Below are positions 1 to 7,491 of a stretch of DNA of 11,427 nucleotides, piece after piece. Below the pieces are notes generated by a model. It worked only from the letters and a program-made list of their open reading frames with translations, did not search any database and was not told the origin of the DNA. Source of the stretch: an uncultured Lachnospiraceae bacterium. Its GTDB lineage: Bacteria; Bacillota; Clostridia; Lachnospirales; Lachnospiraceae. A program made the position numbers and the translations under genes. The DNA lies in the NCBI GenBank assembly GCA_934376945.1, contig CAKRPI010000073.1, forward strand, positions 1 to 11,427, written 5' to 3'. Position 1 is the first letter of the stretch. Each line of letters opens with the position of its first letter.

Positions 1-214
1 TGACTCGGTTAAATACGCCAACAGCAACAACTGTCCTTTCATCCATGCGTGTTAATTTACAGAAATGCTATAGTACCGAACGATATTCCAGGTGGTGTGG
101 CAGGCGGTAGATAAAATAATTATTTACCCCTGCTCGATCGTTGTGCGCACTCATAAAGAAACCGCATGCGTCCACAGTGTACGGAAAAATGTCCACCATC
201 TGCGGAAAAAACAG
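1..214. other. Upstream stretch without a supported gene
   Basis: I see no convincing gene here. The plus-strand frames are closed by stops or have no start with a ribosome site. On the minus strand two ATG codons (at 46 and 42, in different frames) stay open to the window edge, giving at most about 15 residues, but neither has a Shine-Dalgarno sequence upstream, so a leftward gene start is possible but unsupported. The stretch just before the promoter contains TCCACAGT (171-178), which is the exact reverse complement of ACTGTGGA (222-229) inside the promoter. This may belong to an operator. Confidence 0.4.
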
Positions 215-243
215 TTGACGTACTGTGGAAAAAGCGATATAGT
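215..243 (+). promoter_or_regulatory. Sigma-A-type promoter of the riboswitch-symporter unit
   Basis: TTGACG (215-220) and TATAGT (238-243) are separated by exactly 17 nt, a near-consensus vegetative promoter. Transcription should start near 250, about 20 nt before the first glycine aptamer, so the riboswitch would lie at the 5' end of the transcript. The -35 hexamer lies within a dyad, ACAGT (211-215) and ACTGT (222-226), and the ACAGT motif recurs at 174-178 and 249-253. A repressor site overlapping the promoter is therefore possible but unproven. Confidence 0.8.
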
Positions 244-271
244 ATAACACAGTGACAGCAAAACGAGAAGA

Positions 272-347
272 AGTTTGCAGGAAAGAGGCGAAGGCCCGCC
301 GAAGGAGTAAAACTCTCAGGTTCCCGTATCCGGGCGAAAACTGCAGA
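272..347 (+). promoter_or_regulatory. Glycine riboswitch, first aptamer of a tandem pair
   Basis: This is the upstream aptamer of a two-aptamer glycine riboswitch (gcvT class). The conserved core GCCGAAGGAG (298-307) is followed by ACTCTCAGG (312-320), the hallmark of this family. A closing P1 helix can form between TTTGCAG (274-280) and CTGCAGA (341-347), with one G-U pair. After the CTCTCAGG core there is an extra hairpin, CCCG (323-326) with CGGG (331-334). A short linker leads into the second aptamer. In the known family the aptamers bind glycine and control glycine cleavage genes or Na+:amino acid symporters; the symporter downstream here fits the second case. Assignment by motif recognition only; exact ends are approximate. 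Confidence 0.88.
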
Positions 348-350
348 TGG

Positions 351-444
351 ATCGTTCTCTGGAGACACCTGTCTTGGACAGGGGCCGAAGGTGCAAATGA
401 CGCGCAGCGTCTTGAATCTCTCAGGCAAAAGGACAGAGGATGCT
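351..444 (+). promoter_or_regulatory. Glycine riboswitch, second aptamer
   Basis: The second aptamer is the more canonical. It has CTCTGGAGA at its 5' side (357-365), the core GGCCGAAGGTGCAA (383-396), then CTCTCAGGCAAAAGGACAGAG (418-438). P1 pairs CTCTG (357-361) with CAGAG (434-438). Internal hairpins are CCTGTC/GACAGG (368-373 with 377-382) and GACGC/GCGTC (399-403 with 407-411). A possible expression platform overlaps it: AGCGTC (406-411) can pair with GATGCT (439-444, one G-U), and CTCT (418-421) with AGAG (435-438), followed by a five-T run at 448-452. That structure would compete with both P1 and the internal hairpin, which would suit a transcription-termination switch that is on with glycine. 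This mechanism is inferred and the stem is imperfect. Confidence 0.9.
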
Positions 445-720
445 TGGTTTTTATGACATTTCTGGTTTGAGCAAGCGCATAGCGTACAGCATTCTGATAA
501 GAGGAATGCATATAATACGTTCTGATGCTGCTGCAGATTCCATGTAAGCGGAGTTCTCCGTCTTCTTTCGAACGGTCTTTTCTATTTCCCGTATTGTTAT
601 GTTGCACAACCTATCACTGATCAGAGACAGGTCAAAATTTGTAAAGCGAAGGGAAATCTCTGCGTTTTTCTGGTTGACTCTGAACAGCGATCATAACATG
701 AAAAGAGGAGAGATTTGGTT
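445..720 (+). other. Long untranslated leader between riboswitch and symporter
   Basis: This 276-nt stretch holds no gene on either strand. It is far longer than a riboswitch needs to reach its gene. Structure visible in it includes a short palindrome GTTGCACAAC (601-610), an imperfect dyad at 610-631 centred on CTGATCAG (617-624), and an exact 8-bp inverted repeat AAATCTCT (654-661) with AGAGATTT (709-716). The last overlaps the ribosome-binding site, so the leader could fold to hide translation initiation. A TATAAT sequence at 511-516 has no -35 partner. A second layer of control is plausible but not demonstrated. Confidence 0.5.
706..710 (+). promoter_or_regulatory. Ribosome-binding site of the symporter gene
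   Basis: AGGAG (706-710) lies 10 nt before the ATG at 721 and only 4 nt before an in-frame TTG at 715. The spacing favours ATG 721 as the start, so the protein would begin MWNMVNQ rather than two residues earlier. The site overlaps the AGAGATTT arm of an inverted repeat whose partner lies at 654-661. Confidence 0.65.
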
Positions 721-2139
721 ATGTGGAACATGGTGAATCAGTTTCTGGTAAAGGTCGATGACCTTGTATGGGGAGTACCGCTTATGGTACTGATTCTGGC
801 AGGTGGTATCCTTTTGACGGCACGTCTCGGGCTTCTTCAGGTGCGAAGACTGCCGCTTGCTCTGAAATGGATGTTTAAAAATGAGGAAGAGGGAGACGGT
901 GAAATCTCCAGCTTTGCAGCGCTTTGTACAGCGCTGAGCGCAACAATCGGAACCGGCAATATCGTTGGTGTGGCAACGGCAGTCTGTGCAGGCGGACCGG
1001 GCGCGCTGTTCTGGATGATCGTGGCAGCATTTTTTGGTATGGCGACGAAATATGCGGAGGGTCTTCTGGCTGTGAAATACCGCGTAGTAGCAGAGGATGG
1101 CCATAGCCTTGGCGGACCGTTCTATTACATTGAGCGCGGTATGGGAACAAAATGGAAATGGCTGGCGAAGATTTTTGCTTTCTTTGGTGTCTGTGTTGGT
1201 CTGTTCGGTATCGGTACCTTCAGCCAGGTAAACGGTATCTCCAGCGCAGTTCAGAACTTCTTTGATCCGGATAAAACAAATTGTGTGACACTTCCGTTCC
1301 TCGGAACGTATTCCTGGGCGGTTGTAATTGCATCTTTGATTCTGGCTTTCTGTGTCGGAGCGATTCTGATCGGCGGTCTGAAGCGTATTGCAACGGTCAG
1401 CCAGATCATCGTTCCGTTTATGGCGGTAATCTATTTTGTATTCAGTGTGGCATTGATCCTGCTGAATATCACACATGTGCCGGCAGCAATTGTAACTGTT
1501 GTAAAGGGCGCATTTAATCCATCGGCAGTTACCGGTGGTGTGGTCGGCAGTATGATCGTTGCCATGCAAAAAGGTGTTGCGCGCGGTATCTTCTCAAACG
1601 AGGCAGGACTTGGAAGCGCGCCGATCGCAGCGGCTGCAGCACAGAGCAAGGAACCGGTGCGTCAGGGACTGGTAAGTATGACCGGTACTTTTATTGATAC
1701 GATTGTTATCTGTACGCTGACCGGACTTTCCATCGTCGTAACAGGTGCATGGCAGGTAGACGGACTGGAAGGAGTCCAGGTGACAACGTATGCGTTCCAG
1801 AACGGACTTCCGATTCCGGCGCAGGTATCGTCCTTTGTTCTGATGATCTGTCTGGTATTTTTTGCATTCACAACAATTCTCGGATGGGATTACTACAGCG
1901 AGCGTTGTCTGGAGTATCTGACAAACGGCCATAAGAAGACGATCCTCACTTACAGATGGCTGTATATTTTTGCAGTCTTTATCGGCCCGTACATGACGGT
2001 GAGTGCCGTATGGACGATTGCAGATATTTTTAACGGACTGATGGCAATTCCGAATATGATTGCATTATTTGCATTGAGCGGGGTTGTGGCAAAGGAAACA
2101 AAGAGCTTCTTCTCGGCGAATAAGCATATTGAAAAATAA
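721..2139 (+). CDS. Sodium:alanine/glycine symporter (AGCS family)
   Basis: This is a 472-residue integral membrane carrier that imports alanine and/or glycine with Na+ (amino acid:cation symporter family, TC 2.A.25). Visible family signatures are GTGNIVGVATA (residues 77-87), GGPGALFWM (91-99), GMATKYAEGLLAVKYR (106-121), GGPFYYIERG (131-140) and SNEAGLGSAPIAAAAA (292-307). About ten strongly hydrophobic segments run through the protein. Its length is normal for the family and it appears intact. The start is taken at ATG 721 rather than TTG 715 because of spacing from AGGAG at 706-710. The gene stands alone between its own promoter and a strong terminator, behind a tandem glycine riboswitch, which points to glycine as substrate or at least as signal. 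The choice between alanine and glycine cannot be made from the sequence. Family assignment is secure; substrate is inferred. Confidence 0.95.
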   Translation: MWNMVNQFLVKVDDLVWGVPLMVLILAGGILLTARLGLLQVRRLPLALKWMFKNEEEGDGEISSFAALCTALSATIGTGNIVGVATAVCAGGPGALFWMIVAAFFGMATKYAEGLLAVKYRVVAEDGHSLGGPFYYIERGMGTKWKWLAKIFAFFGVCVGLFGIGTFSQVNGISSAVQNFFDPDKTNCVTLPFLGTYSWAVVIASLILAFCVGAILIGGLKRIATVSQIIVPFMAVIYFVFSVALILLNITHVPAAIVTVVKGAFNPSAVTGGVVGSMIVAMQKGVARGIFSNEAGLGSAPIAAAAAQSKEPVRQGLVSMTGTFIDTIVICTLTGLSIVVTGAWQVDGLEGVQVTTYAFQNGLPIPAQVSSFVLMICLVFFAFTTILGWDYYSERCLEYLTNGHKKTILTYRWLYIFAVFIGPYMTVSAVWTIADIFNGLMAIPNMIALFALSGVVAKETKSFFSANKHIEK

Positions 2140-2155
2140 AAAAGAGAACAGGTTT

Positions 2156-2191
2156 GACTCCCCGTAAAATAGACTTTACGGGGAGTCTTTT
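2156..2191 (+). terminator. Intrinsic terminator after the symporter gene
   Basis: A perfect 13-bp stem, GACTCCCCGTAAA (2156-2168) with TTTACGGGGAGTC (2175-2187), encloses a 6-nt loop and is followed by TTTTGTCT. It begins 16 nt after the symporter stop codon and separates that unit from the promoter at 2229. Confidence 0.92.
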
Positions 2192-2228
2192 GTCTGGCTC
2201 CAGGTCAGTAAAAAAATCGCAATCATAC

Positions 2229-2257
2229 TTGTATGCAGACGGAAGAAACGATATAAT
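2229..2257 (+). promoter_or_regulatory. Promoter of the kinase-pot operon
   Basis: TTGTAT (2229-2234) and a perfect TATAAT (2252-2257) are separated by exactly 17 nt. The start of transcription should fall near 2264, giving a leader of about 53 nt before the kinase ATG at 2317. It lies just after the terminator of the upstream gene, and no terminator is visible between it and the end of potCD. Confidence 0.75.
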
Positions 2258-2316
2258 GAAAGACGCGATGTCGAAAGAGCGGAGAATAAACGGGCAGGGA
2301 GCCGGAGGCAGAAGAG

Positions 2317-5300
2317 ATGCTGACAAAGAATGATATCATCCATTTTTATGATCGATATAAGAAAAATCTGAAAAAAGAAGAGTTGGTCATCGCGCGGCTT
2401 CTGAAGGCGGAGGATGAGGAGGCGTGGATCGAGAACCTGAAGAAAAAATCGCGGGTGATGCGCAGCCTTTATATTGAAAATGAAGCGCTTCTGAACATGT
2501 ACGTCCGCCCGTTTTTAGAGAACGAAGACATTTTAAACGACGCGCTGGCGGAAGAGTTCCTGCACCAGATCATTCAGGCAGACCGGGAAGGATATATGGA
2601 TGACCTGGCGATGCGTGAGGTTGTGGAGCGGCTGGAGCCGTACTTTGAGAAAAAGGGCAATTTAAATGCCTGCATCTGGACACTCAATATGATCGGCAGC
2701 TTTTACAACCGTAATTCAAGCGTGGAGGACGGAAAGCGCAGCGCACAGTGCTACCGAAGGCTGCAGGAGCTGAGTGACCGGTATTTTGAGATTGAGGATT
2801 TTGATGTGCGTAAAAGAATCCTCTATTCTTATTATAATTATCCTGTCGTGTTGTTTAATTTCGGGCTGATCGGGCCGAAAGGTATTCTGGAGGAGATGGA
2901 GCGGGCGCTCGCGTTTTATACGGATGAGCGCGTGGTGGCGCTTGACGGAGAGCGGTTTGATTTTAAGCAGATTATTGAGGAGCTGAATTACGATCTGCTC
3001 GGAAACTACATGATTGCGAGCGAGCGGGACACGGTCGATCCGGAGCTTCTGGAGCGGGCGGGGAAGGAACTCGGAAGATATTATCAGAGCTATCTGGATG
3101 AGGGCTGCGCCCCATATGAGGTGCCGGATGAAATCTACTGCAATTATCACCGGTATCTGTTTTTCTCCGGAAAAATAACGTTCACGGAGTTTGTGGAGGA
3201 TTACAAGCGCTTCTGCGATTACAGCGTGGAGCACGATACGATGGAGGAGGACGGCGATTTCACGGACAGCCGTCTGTTCCAGGTGGCGGTGAATCATCTG
3301 ACGAACATCATTTACAGCCTGAAATATTATGAAAAAGAATATGAGGGAGATCCGAATCTTGGGCGGGACTGTATCAATCAGTACATCCAGGTGCTGCGGA
3401 ATGTGCCGCGTGCGGGGAACGCCGCGTTTGTCAATGACGTGATGTACCGTTCTCTGTGCGGTCTTCTGGAAATTCTGACGGATGACGAGGAAGGCTCGCA
3501 GGTTCTGACGAATATTCTGATGAACCGAGATGAGATCACGCTGATTCATTCCTCTATGGTGGAAAAAATTTCACATCGGATTCTGGATACTGTTTTGAAA
3601 AAACGGCCGGAGCTGCTGGTCGGTGCACTGGAATGTACGAGTGTGATAGAAGTGCTGGAGCAGCAGGAAAAATTCTTCAACTTTATGGAAGAGTCTGCAA
3701 AGCTTTTTGATATAGGAAAGCTGCAGATCGCGGAGATCATCAACAAGCAGTCGCGTCGGCTGACAGGCCGCGAGAGAAAACGAATTTATGAGCATCCAAG
3801 AGCCGGGACGAAGGTACTGGAAAAAATCCCTTCCATGCAGAAGTACCGGGACATGATTCTGGGACACCACAAATCCTGGGATGGAAAAATGGGCTATCCG
3901 AAGGAGTTTGACAACTGTGCAAGCCCAAGCCGGATGCTGATCGAGCTTTTGAGGATCAGTGACTGCCTGGATGCGGCGACGGATTTCATTGGAAGAAGCT
4001 ACAGCACGCCAAAAAGTTTCGCACAGTGTCTGGAAGAGTTCAGCCAGGGTAAAGGAGGGCTGTACTGTGAGGAGCTGATCTGCCTGCTGGAAGAGGATAC
4101 GGAGCTGCAGGAAGATCTGACGTATCTTCTGGAGGCAGGACGGATTCGAACGTATTATGAGGTCTTCAGGGGGATGATGGGACCGGAAGAGGAAGCAGGA
4201 GAAGGAAATCTGCAGGAGCGCTGGAAGCAGGTTGAACCGGATGAACAGGAGGAGCTGCTTGGCATCCTGCACGAGAGTGGTCAGGAAAGCCGCAGCGTGA
4301 TCCGGGCACTGGCGCGCAATTCCCTGCTGATTCTTTCCGTAAATATGCGAAGCGGGGATTATACAGTGACATATCGCGGAAAGAGCAGACTGTTTGCGGA
4401 ACTGGAAGACGGAAGATACGAGAATTTTCTGCAGAACTGCCTGGCACCGGCGGCAGATGAGGCGGACTGGGAGGAGGTCCGGTACAAACTGAGGCTGAAA
4501 ACGCTTGCAAAATCGTTTGCCGAGCAGAGCGGAAGCTATGAGACGGAGCTGCGCATCTGCACAGATCAGGTCATGCGCTGGGTGCGTTTTCAGTTTGTGC
4601 AGACGGATGAGATCAACGTCATTCCGAATCAGATGATTGTCATTTTGCAGGATGTCCATGAGACGAGGAGCCGGAGCGAGCAGCTTAAGGAGGCCATGAA
4701 GGAAGCGTATGATACGGCAGAGAAGGCGAACCGTGCAAAGAGCCTGTTTCTGACGAGCATGTCGCATGATATCCGCACACCAATGAACGGCATTATAGGT
4801 ATGACGCAGATCGCCAGAAAGCATCTGGATGATACTTCGCGTATAGAAGACTGCCTGCGGAAAATAGAGAAATCCTCGAAACACCTGCTGGGGCTGATCA
4901 ATGAAGTGCTGGATATGGCAAAGATCGAGAGCGGAAGCATGCAGCTGAAAGAAGAGGCTCTGTCGCTTCCGGAACTGGTCGAGGCAGTCGGAGAGGTGTG
5001 CCGTACGGATGCGGAGAAAAAGCATCAACGCTTTGATGTGGTGGTCAGCGGCATCTGGCATGAGCAGGTGATGGCGGATGCGGTGAAGCTGCGCCAGATT
5101 CTGACAAATCTGACGGCAAATGCTGTGAAATATACGCCGGACGGTGGGCATATCGAACTTCTGGCGGAGCAGCTGGCCATTCGCAAGGAAGGGTACGGCA
5201 GCTATCGCTTCATAATAAGAGACAACGGAATAGGTATGTCGAAGGAGTTTCAGAAGCAGCTGTTCCAGCCGTTTTCCCGCGAGGACAACAGCATGACGAA

Positions 5301-5883
5301 TGTGACGCAGGGTACGGGTCTTGGCCTTTCCATCGTAAAAGCAGTGGTTGATATGATGGACGGCAGCATCGAGGTAAAGAGTGTACAGGGAAAAGGAAGT
5401 ACCTTCACCGTACTGCTGCAGCTGGAGCTTGCGGAAAAGACGAAGGGAGAGAACGAACAGGAAGAGGAAATGCACTTTGACGGCGGCAGGATTCTTCTGG
5501 TGGAGGATAACGAGCTGAACCGGGAAATTGCCCTGGAGCTGCTTGTGGATCTCGGTCTTGTGGTGGAGGTGGCAACGAACGGGCAGGAAGCAATCCAATG
5601 CATCGAACGTCAGCCGGATTGTTATTATGAGCTGGTATTTATGGACATTCAGATGCCGGTATTAAACGGTTATGATGCGACGAGAAAGATCCGTGCAGCT
5701 GGCACGAAATATACAGAGGGACTGCCGATCATCGCGATGACGGCAAATGTGTTCCGGGATGATATATTAGAGGCGGTCGAGAGCGGTATGAACGACTACG
5801 TGACGAAACCGATTGATATGAAGGTCATCACCGGAGTGCTGTGGAAATGGCTGCACGGAAGCAGCGCAGGAAAAAAGAAGTAA
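2317..5883 (+). CDS. Hybrid histidine kinase with degenerate HD-GYP domain
   Basis: A 1188-residue soluble multidomain signalling protein with no membrane segment or signal peptide. ATG 2317 is preceded by GGAGG (2304-2308) at 8 nt. Residues 1 to about 405 are helical, possibly TPR-like, and not assignable to a known family. An HD-GYP-like phosphodiesterase domain spans about 409-600: H411, then FDIGK (464-468) where the family has HDIGK, EHP (492-494), HH (517-518), DGKMGYP (522-528) and D549/D552. The HD histidine is thus Phe, so c-di-GMP hydrolysis may be lost. A PAS-like segment follows (about 660-790). The kinase core has the H-box SHDIRTP with phospho-acceptor H817, N935 of the N-box, DNGIGM (969-974) and GTGLGLSI (999-1006). 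A C-terminal REC domain (about 1057-1180) has D1064, phospho-acceptor D1110, T1142 and K1164. There is no HPt or DNA-binding output. It lies 30 nt before potA and is probably co-transcribed with it, suggesting a link to polyamine uptake. Kinase and REC calls are secure; the signal is unknown. Confidence 0.9.
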   Translation: MLTKNDIIHFYDRYKKNLKKEELVIARLLKAEDEEAWIENLKKKSRVMRSLYIENEALLNMYVRPFLENEDILNDALAEEFLHQIIQADREGYMDDLAMREVVERLEPYFEKKGNLNACIWTLNMIGSFYNRNSSVEDGKRSAQCYRRLQELSDRYFEIEDFDVRKRILYSYYNYPVVLFNFGLIGPKGILEEMERALAFYTDERVVALDGERFDFKQIIEELNYDLLGNYMIASERDTVDPELLERAGKELGRYYQSYLDEGCAPYEVPDEIYCNYHRYLFFSGKITFTEFVEDYKRFCDYSVEHDTMEEDGDFTDSRLFQVAVNHLTNIIYSLKYYEKEYEGDPNLGRDCINQYIQVLRNVPRAGNAAFVNDVMYRSLCGLLEILTDDEEGSQVLTNILMNRDEITLIHSSMVEKISHRILDTVLKKRPELLVGALECTSVIEVLEQQEKFFNFMEESAKLFDIGKLQIAEIINKQSRRLTGRERKRIYEHPRAGTKVLEKIPSMQKYRDMILGHHKSWDGKMGYPKEFDNCASPSRMLIELLRISDCLDAATDFIGRSYSTPKSFAQCLEEFSQGKGGLYCEELICLLEEDTELQEDLTYLLEAGRIRTYYEVFRGMMGPEEEAGEGNLQERWKQVEPDEQEELLGILHESGQESRSVIRALARNSLLILSVNMRSGDYTVTYRGKSRLFAELEDGRYENFLQNCLAPAADEADWEEVRYKLRLKTLAKSFAEQSGSYETELRICTDQVMRWVRFQFVQTDEINVIPNQMIVILQDVHETRSRSEQLKEAMKEAYDTAEKANRAKSLFLTSMSHDIRTPMNGIIGMTQIARKHLDDTSRIEDCLRKIEKSSKHLLGLINEVLDMAKIESGSMQLKEEALSLPELVEAVGEVCRTDAEKKHQRFDVVVSGIWHEQVMADAVKLRQILTNLTANAVKYTPDGGHIELLAEQLAIRKEGYGSYRFIIRDNGIGMSKEFQKQLFQPFSREDNSMTNVTQGTGLGLSIVKAVVDMMDGSIEVKSVQGKGSTFTVLLQLELAEKTKGENEQEEEMHFDGGRILLVEDNELNREIALELLVDLGLVVEVATNGQEAIQCIERQPDCYYELVFMDIQMPVLNGYDATRKIRAAGTKYTEGLPIIAMTANVFRDDILEAVESGMNDYVTKPIDMKVITGVLWKWLHGSSAGKKK

Positions 5884-5913
5884 GGTGCAGAGCTATGGAA
5901 GGAGAATAGGGAG

Positions 5914-7491
5914 ATGGAAGAAAAGAAGCTGATCGAGTTTCGGAATATTGTTAAAAGCTTTGACGGCCAGATTGTGTTAAAGGGAGTCAATCTGGATATC
6001 AATGAAAAGGAGTTTGTGACCTTGCTCGGACCGAGCGGCTGCGGAAAAACAACACTGCTTCGGATTCTTGGCGGTTTTCTTGATGCAGACGAAGGCCAGG
6101 TGATCTTTGACGGAGAGGAAATCAGCAAAAAACCGCCATATAAGCGGGAACTGAACACTGTTTTTCAGAAGTACGCACTTTTTCCCCATCTGAATGTCTA
6201 TGAAAATATTGCATTCGGGCTGAAGATCAAAAAGATGAGTAAGGATATCATTGACCAGAAGGTCATGAAAATGCTCAAGCTGATTGGTCTGGAGGGTTTT
6301 GAAAAGAAAAATACGACGCTGCTTTCCGGAGGCCAGCAGCAAAGAGTCGCAATTGCACGTGCGCTTGTCAATGAGCCGAAGGTACTGCTGCTGGATGAGC
6401 CTCTGGCAGCACTCGATTTAAAACTGAGAAAGGAAATGCAGTATGAACTGAAGCGGATTCAGCAGGAAGTCGGCATTACCTTTATTTTTGTCACGCATGA
6501 TCAGGAAGAGGCGCTGACGATGTCAGATAAGATTGTGGTCATGAAGGGCGGTGAGATTCAGCAGATCGGTACTCCGGAGGAGATTTACAATGAACCGGCA
6601 AACCGCTACGTGGCAAACTTCATCGGAGAGAGTAACATCATTCCGGGTGTCATGCTGGAAGATTATCGGGTGCGTTTTGATGATATTACCTTTGAATGTG
6701 TGGATTTCGGTTTTAAGGAAAATGAACCGGTGGACATTGTCATAAGACCGGAGGATATTGATATTGTAAAGCCGGAGGAAGGAAAAATGACCGGCGAGGT
6801 ATTAAGCGTGCTCTTTAAGGGCGTTCATTATGAAATCATGGTGGAAACGGTTCCCGGTACAAGCGTTACAGTCAATATGAGCGTGGTTAAAAATCAGGAT
6901 GTGACCGGAGACGATGGAAAAGAAAAAATGAGTGCCGGAAACTTTTATGTGGATATCGAGGATGTGGCGGAACTTGATGACAAGGAAATTATTGCACGTG
7001 CCAATGCGCAGGCATGGAATCCGGAGACAGATGATTATATTTCGATTGCAAAAATTGAGTATGATATCAAACCTGAGCTGGGTGAATATCCGGTGCGCTT
7101 CTCTACTGCGGCGGGAACAATGATCGAACGCAGGATTTTTGTTGTCAATCAACCGTTTGTAAAGAATGAAAAGGCAAATGAGGGTGTCATGGCGTTCAGC
7201 TTTACAAAGACGGTGGATGAAATTCAGGAGTCGCAGGCGCTCGATACGGATCTGAAGACCTGGGCAAATGCACAGGGCTGGAAGCTCAGCAATGAGGAAC
7301 AGAGCGTGGACATTTATGTAGATTATGATTTTGAGCCGGAGAATATCAAAGAAGGCGTTTATCAGATCACATTCTCTACCGAAGGACGCGAGTTTAAGAT
7401 TCATACAACCGATTACTCAGAGGTGGGAGCGCAGGTCGGCCTGACCTTCTTCCCGGAGGATCTGCACGTTATGTCAAGGATGGTGTACTAA
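5914..7491 (+). CDS. potA: Polyamine ABC transporter ATPase PotA with inserted repeats
   Basis: This is the ATP-hydrolysing subunit of a spermidine/putrescine importer, acting at the inner face of the membrane with PotB and PotC. Residues 1-240 form a complete ABC domain: Walker [10 protein letters not shown] (39-47), Q-loop Q85 in FQKYALFPH, signature LSGGQQQR (137-144), Walker B LLLDEP (158-163) and H-loop H195. A TOBE domain begins near 272 ([10 protein letters not shown]) and ends with [15 protein letters not shown] just before the stop. About 170 extra residues (roughly 325-503) lie inside that TOBE domain, so the protein has 525 residues against the usual 350-380. The extra part contains two related units, near 354-413 and 439-500, sharing ANAQxW, Y-D-[IF]-[KE]-PE and FST at an 88-residue spacing. 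ATG 5914 follows AAGGAG (5899-5904) at 9 nt. The reading frame is intact and catalytic residues are all present. Function of the ATPase is confident; polyamine specificity comes mainly from the neighbours; the insert is of unknown role. Confidence 0.93.
   Translation: MEEKKLIEFRNIVKSFDGQIVLKGVNLDINEKEFVTLLGPSGCGKTTLLRILGGFLDADEGQVIFDGEEISKKPPYKRELNTVFQKYALFPHLNVYENIAFGLKIKKMSKDIIDQKVMKMLKLIGLEGFEKKNTTLLSGGQQQRVAIARALVNEPKVLLLDEPLAALDLKLRKEMQYELKRIQQEVGITFIFVTHDQEEALTMSDKIVVMKGGEIQQIGTPEEIYNEPANRYVANFIGESNIIPGVMLEDYRVRFDDITFECVDFGFKENEPVDIVIRPEDIDIVKPEEGKMTGEVLSVLFKGVHYEIMVETVPGTSVTVNMSVVKNQDVTGDDGKEKMSAGNFYVDIEDVAELDDKEIIARANAQAWNPETDDYISIAKIEYDIKPELGEYPVRFSTAAGTMIERRIFVVNQPFVKNEKANEGVMAFSFTKTVDEIQESQALDTDLKTWANAQGWKLSNEEQSVDIYVDYDFEPENIKEGVYQITFSTEGREFKIHTTDYSEVGAQVGLTFFPEDLHVMSRMVY

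Noticed and set aside
1..46. Possible start of a leftward gene (ATG at 46 or 42 on the minus strand)
   Set aside because: Only about 15 codons are visible, the two ATGs are in different frames and neither has a Shine-Dalgarno sequence; too little to call.
252..470. Possible 72-residue plus-strand peptide at the start of the leader
   Set aside because: It is formed by the riboswitch aptamers themselves; the conserved RNA motifs explain the sequence and no ribosome site precedes the ATG.
511..516. TATAAT in the symporter leader as a second promoter
   Set aside because: At 16-18 nt upstream there is only AGCATT-like sequence, not a -35 box, and no TGn directly before it, so it is probably chance AT-rich sequence.
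610..631. A true tetracycline operator (tetO)
   Set aside because: The match to tetO covers only one half plus a shifted centre, and there is no tet gene nearby; kept only as a generic dyad.
691..1569. Open frame on the minus strand opposite the symporter
   Set aside because: It is rich in Cys, His and Arg, as expected from the complement of a membrane-protein gene, and shows no start signal or motif.
3571..5598. Very long open frame (675 codons) antisense to the kinase gene
   Set aside because: It lies wholly opposite a gene with clear HD-GYP, kinase and REC motifs, has no ribosome site, and its translation is a low-complexity, Leu/His/Arg/Gln-rich mirror of the sense codons with no recognisable domain.
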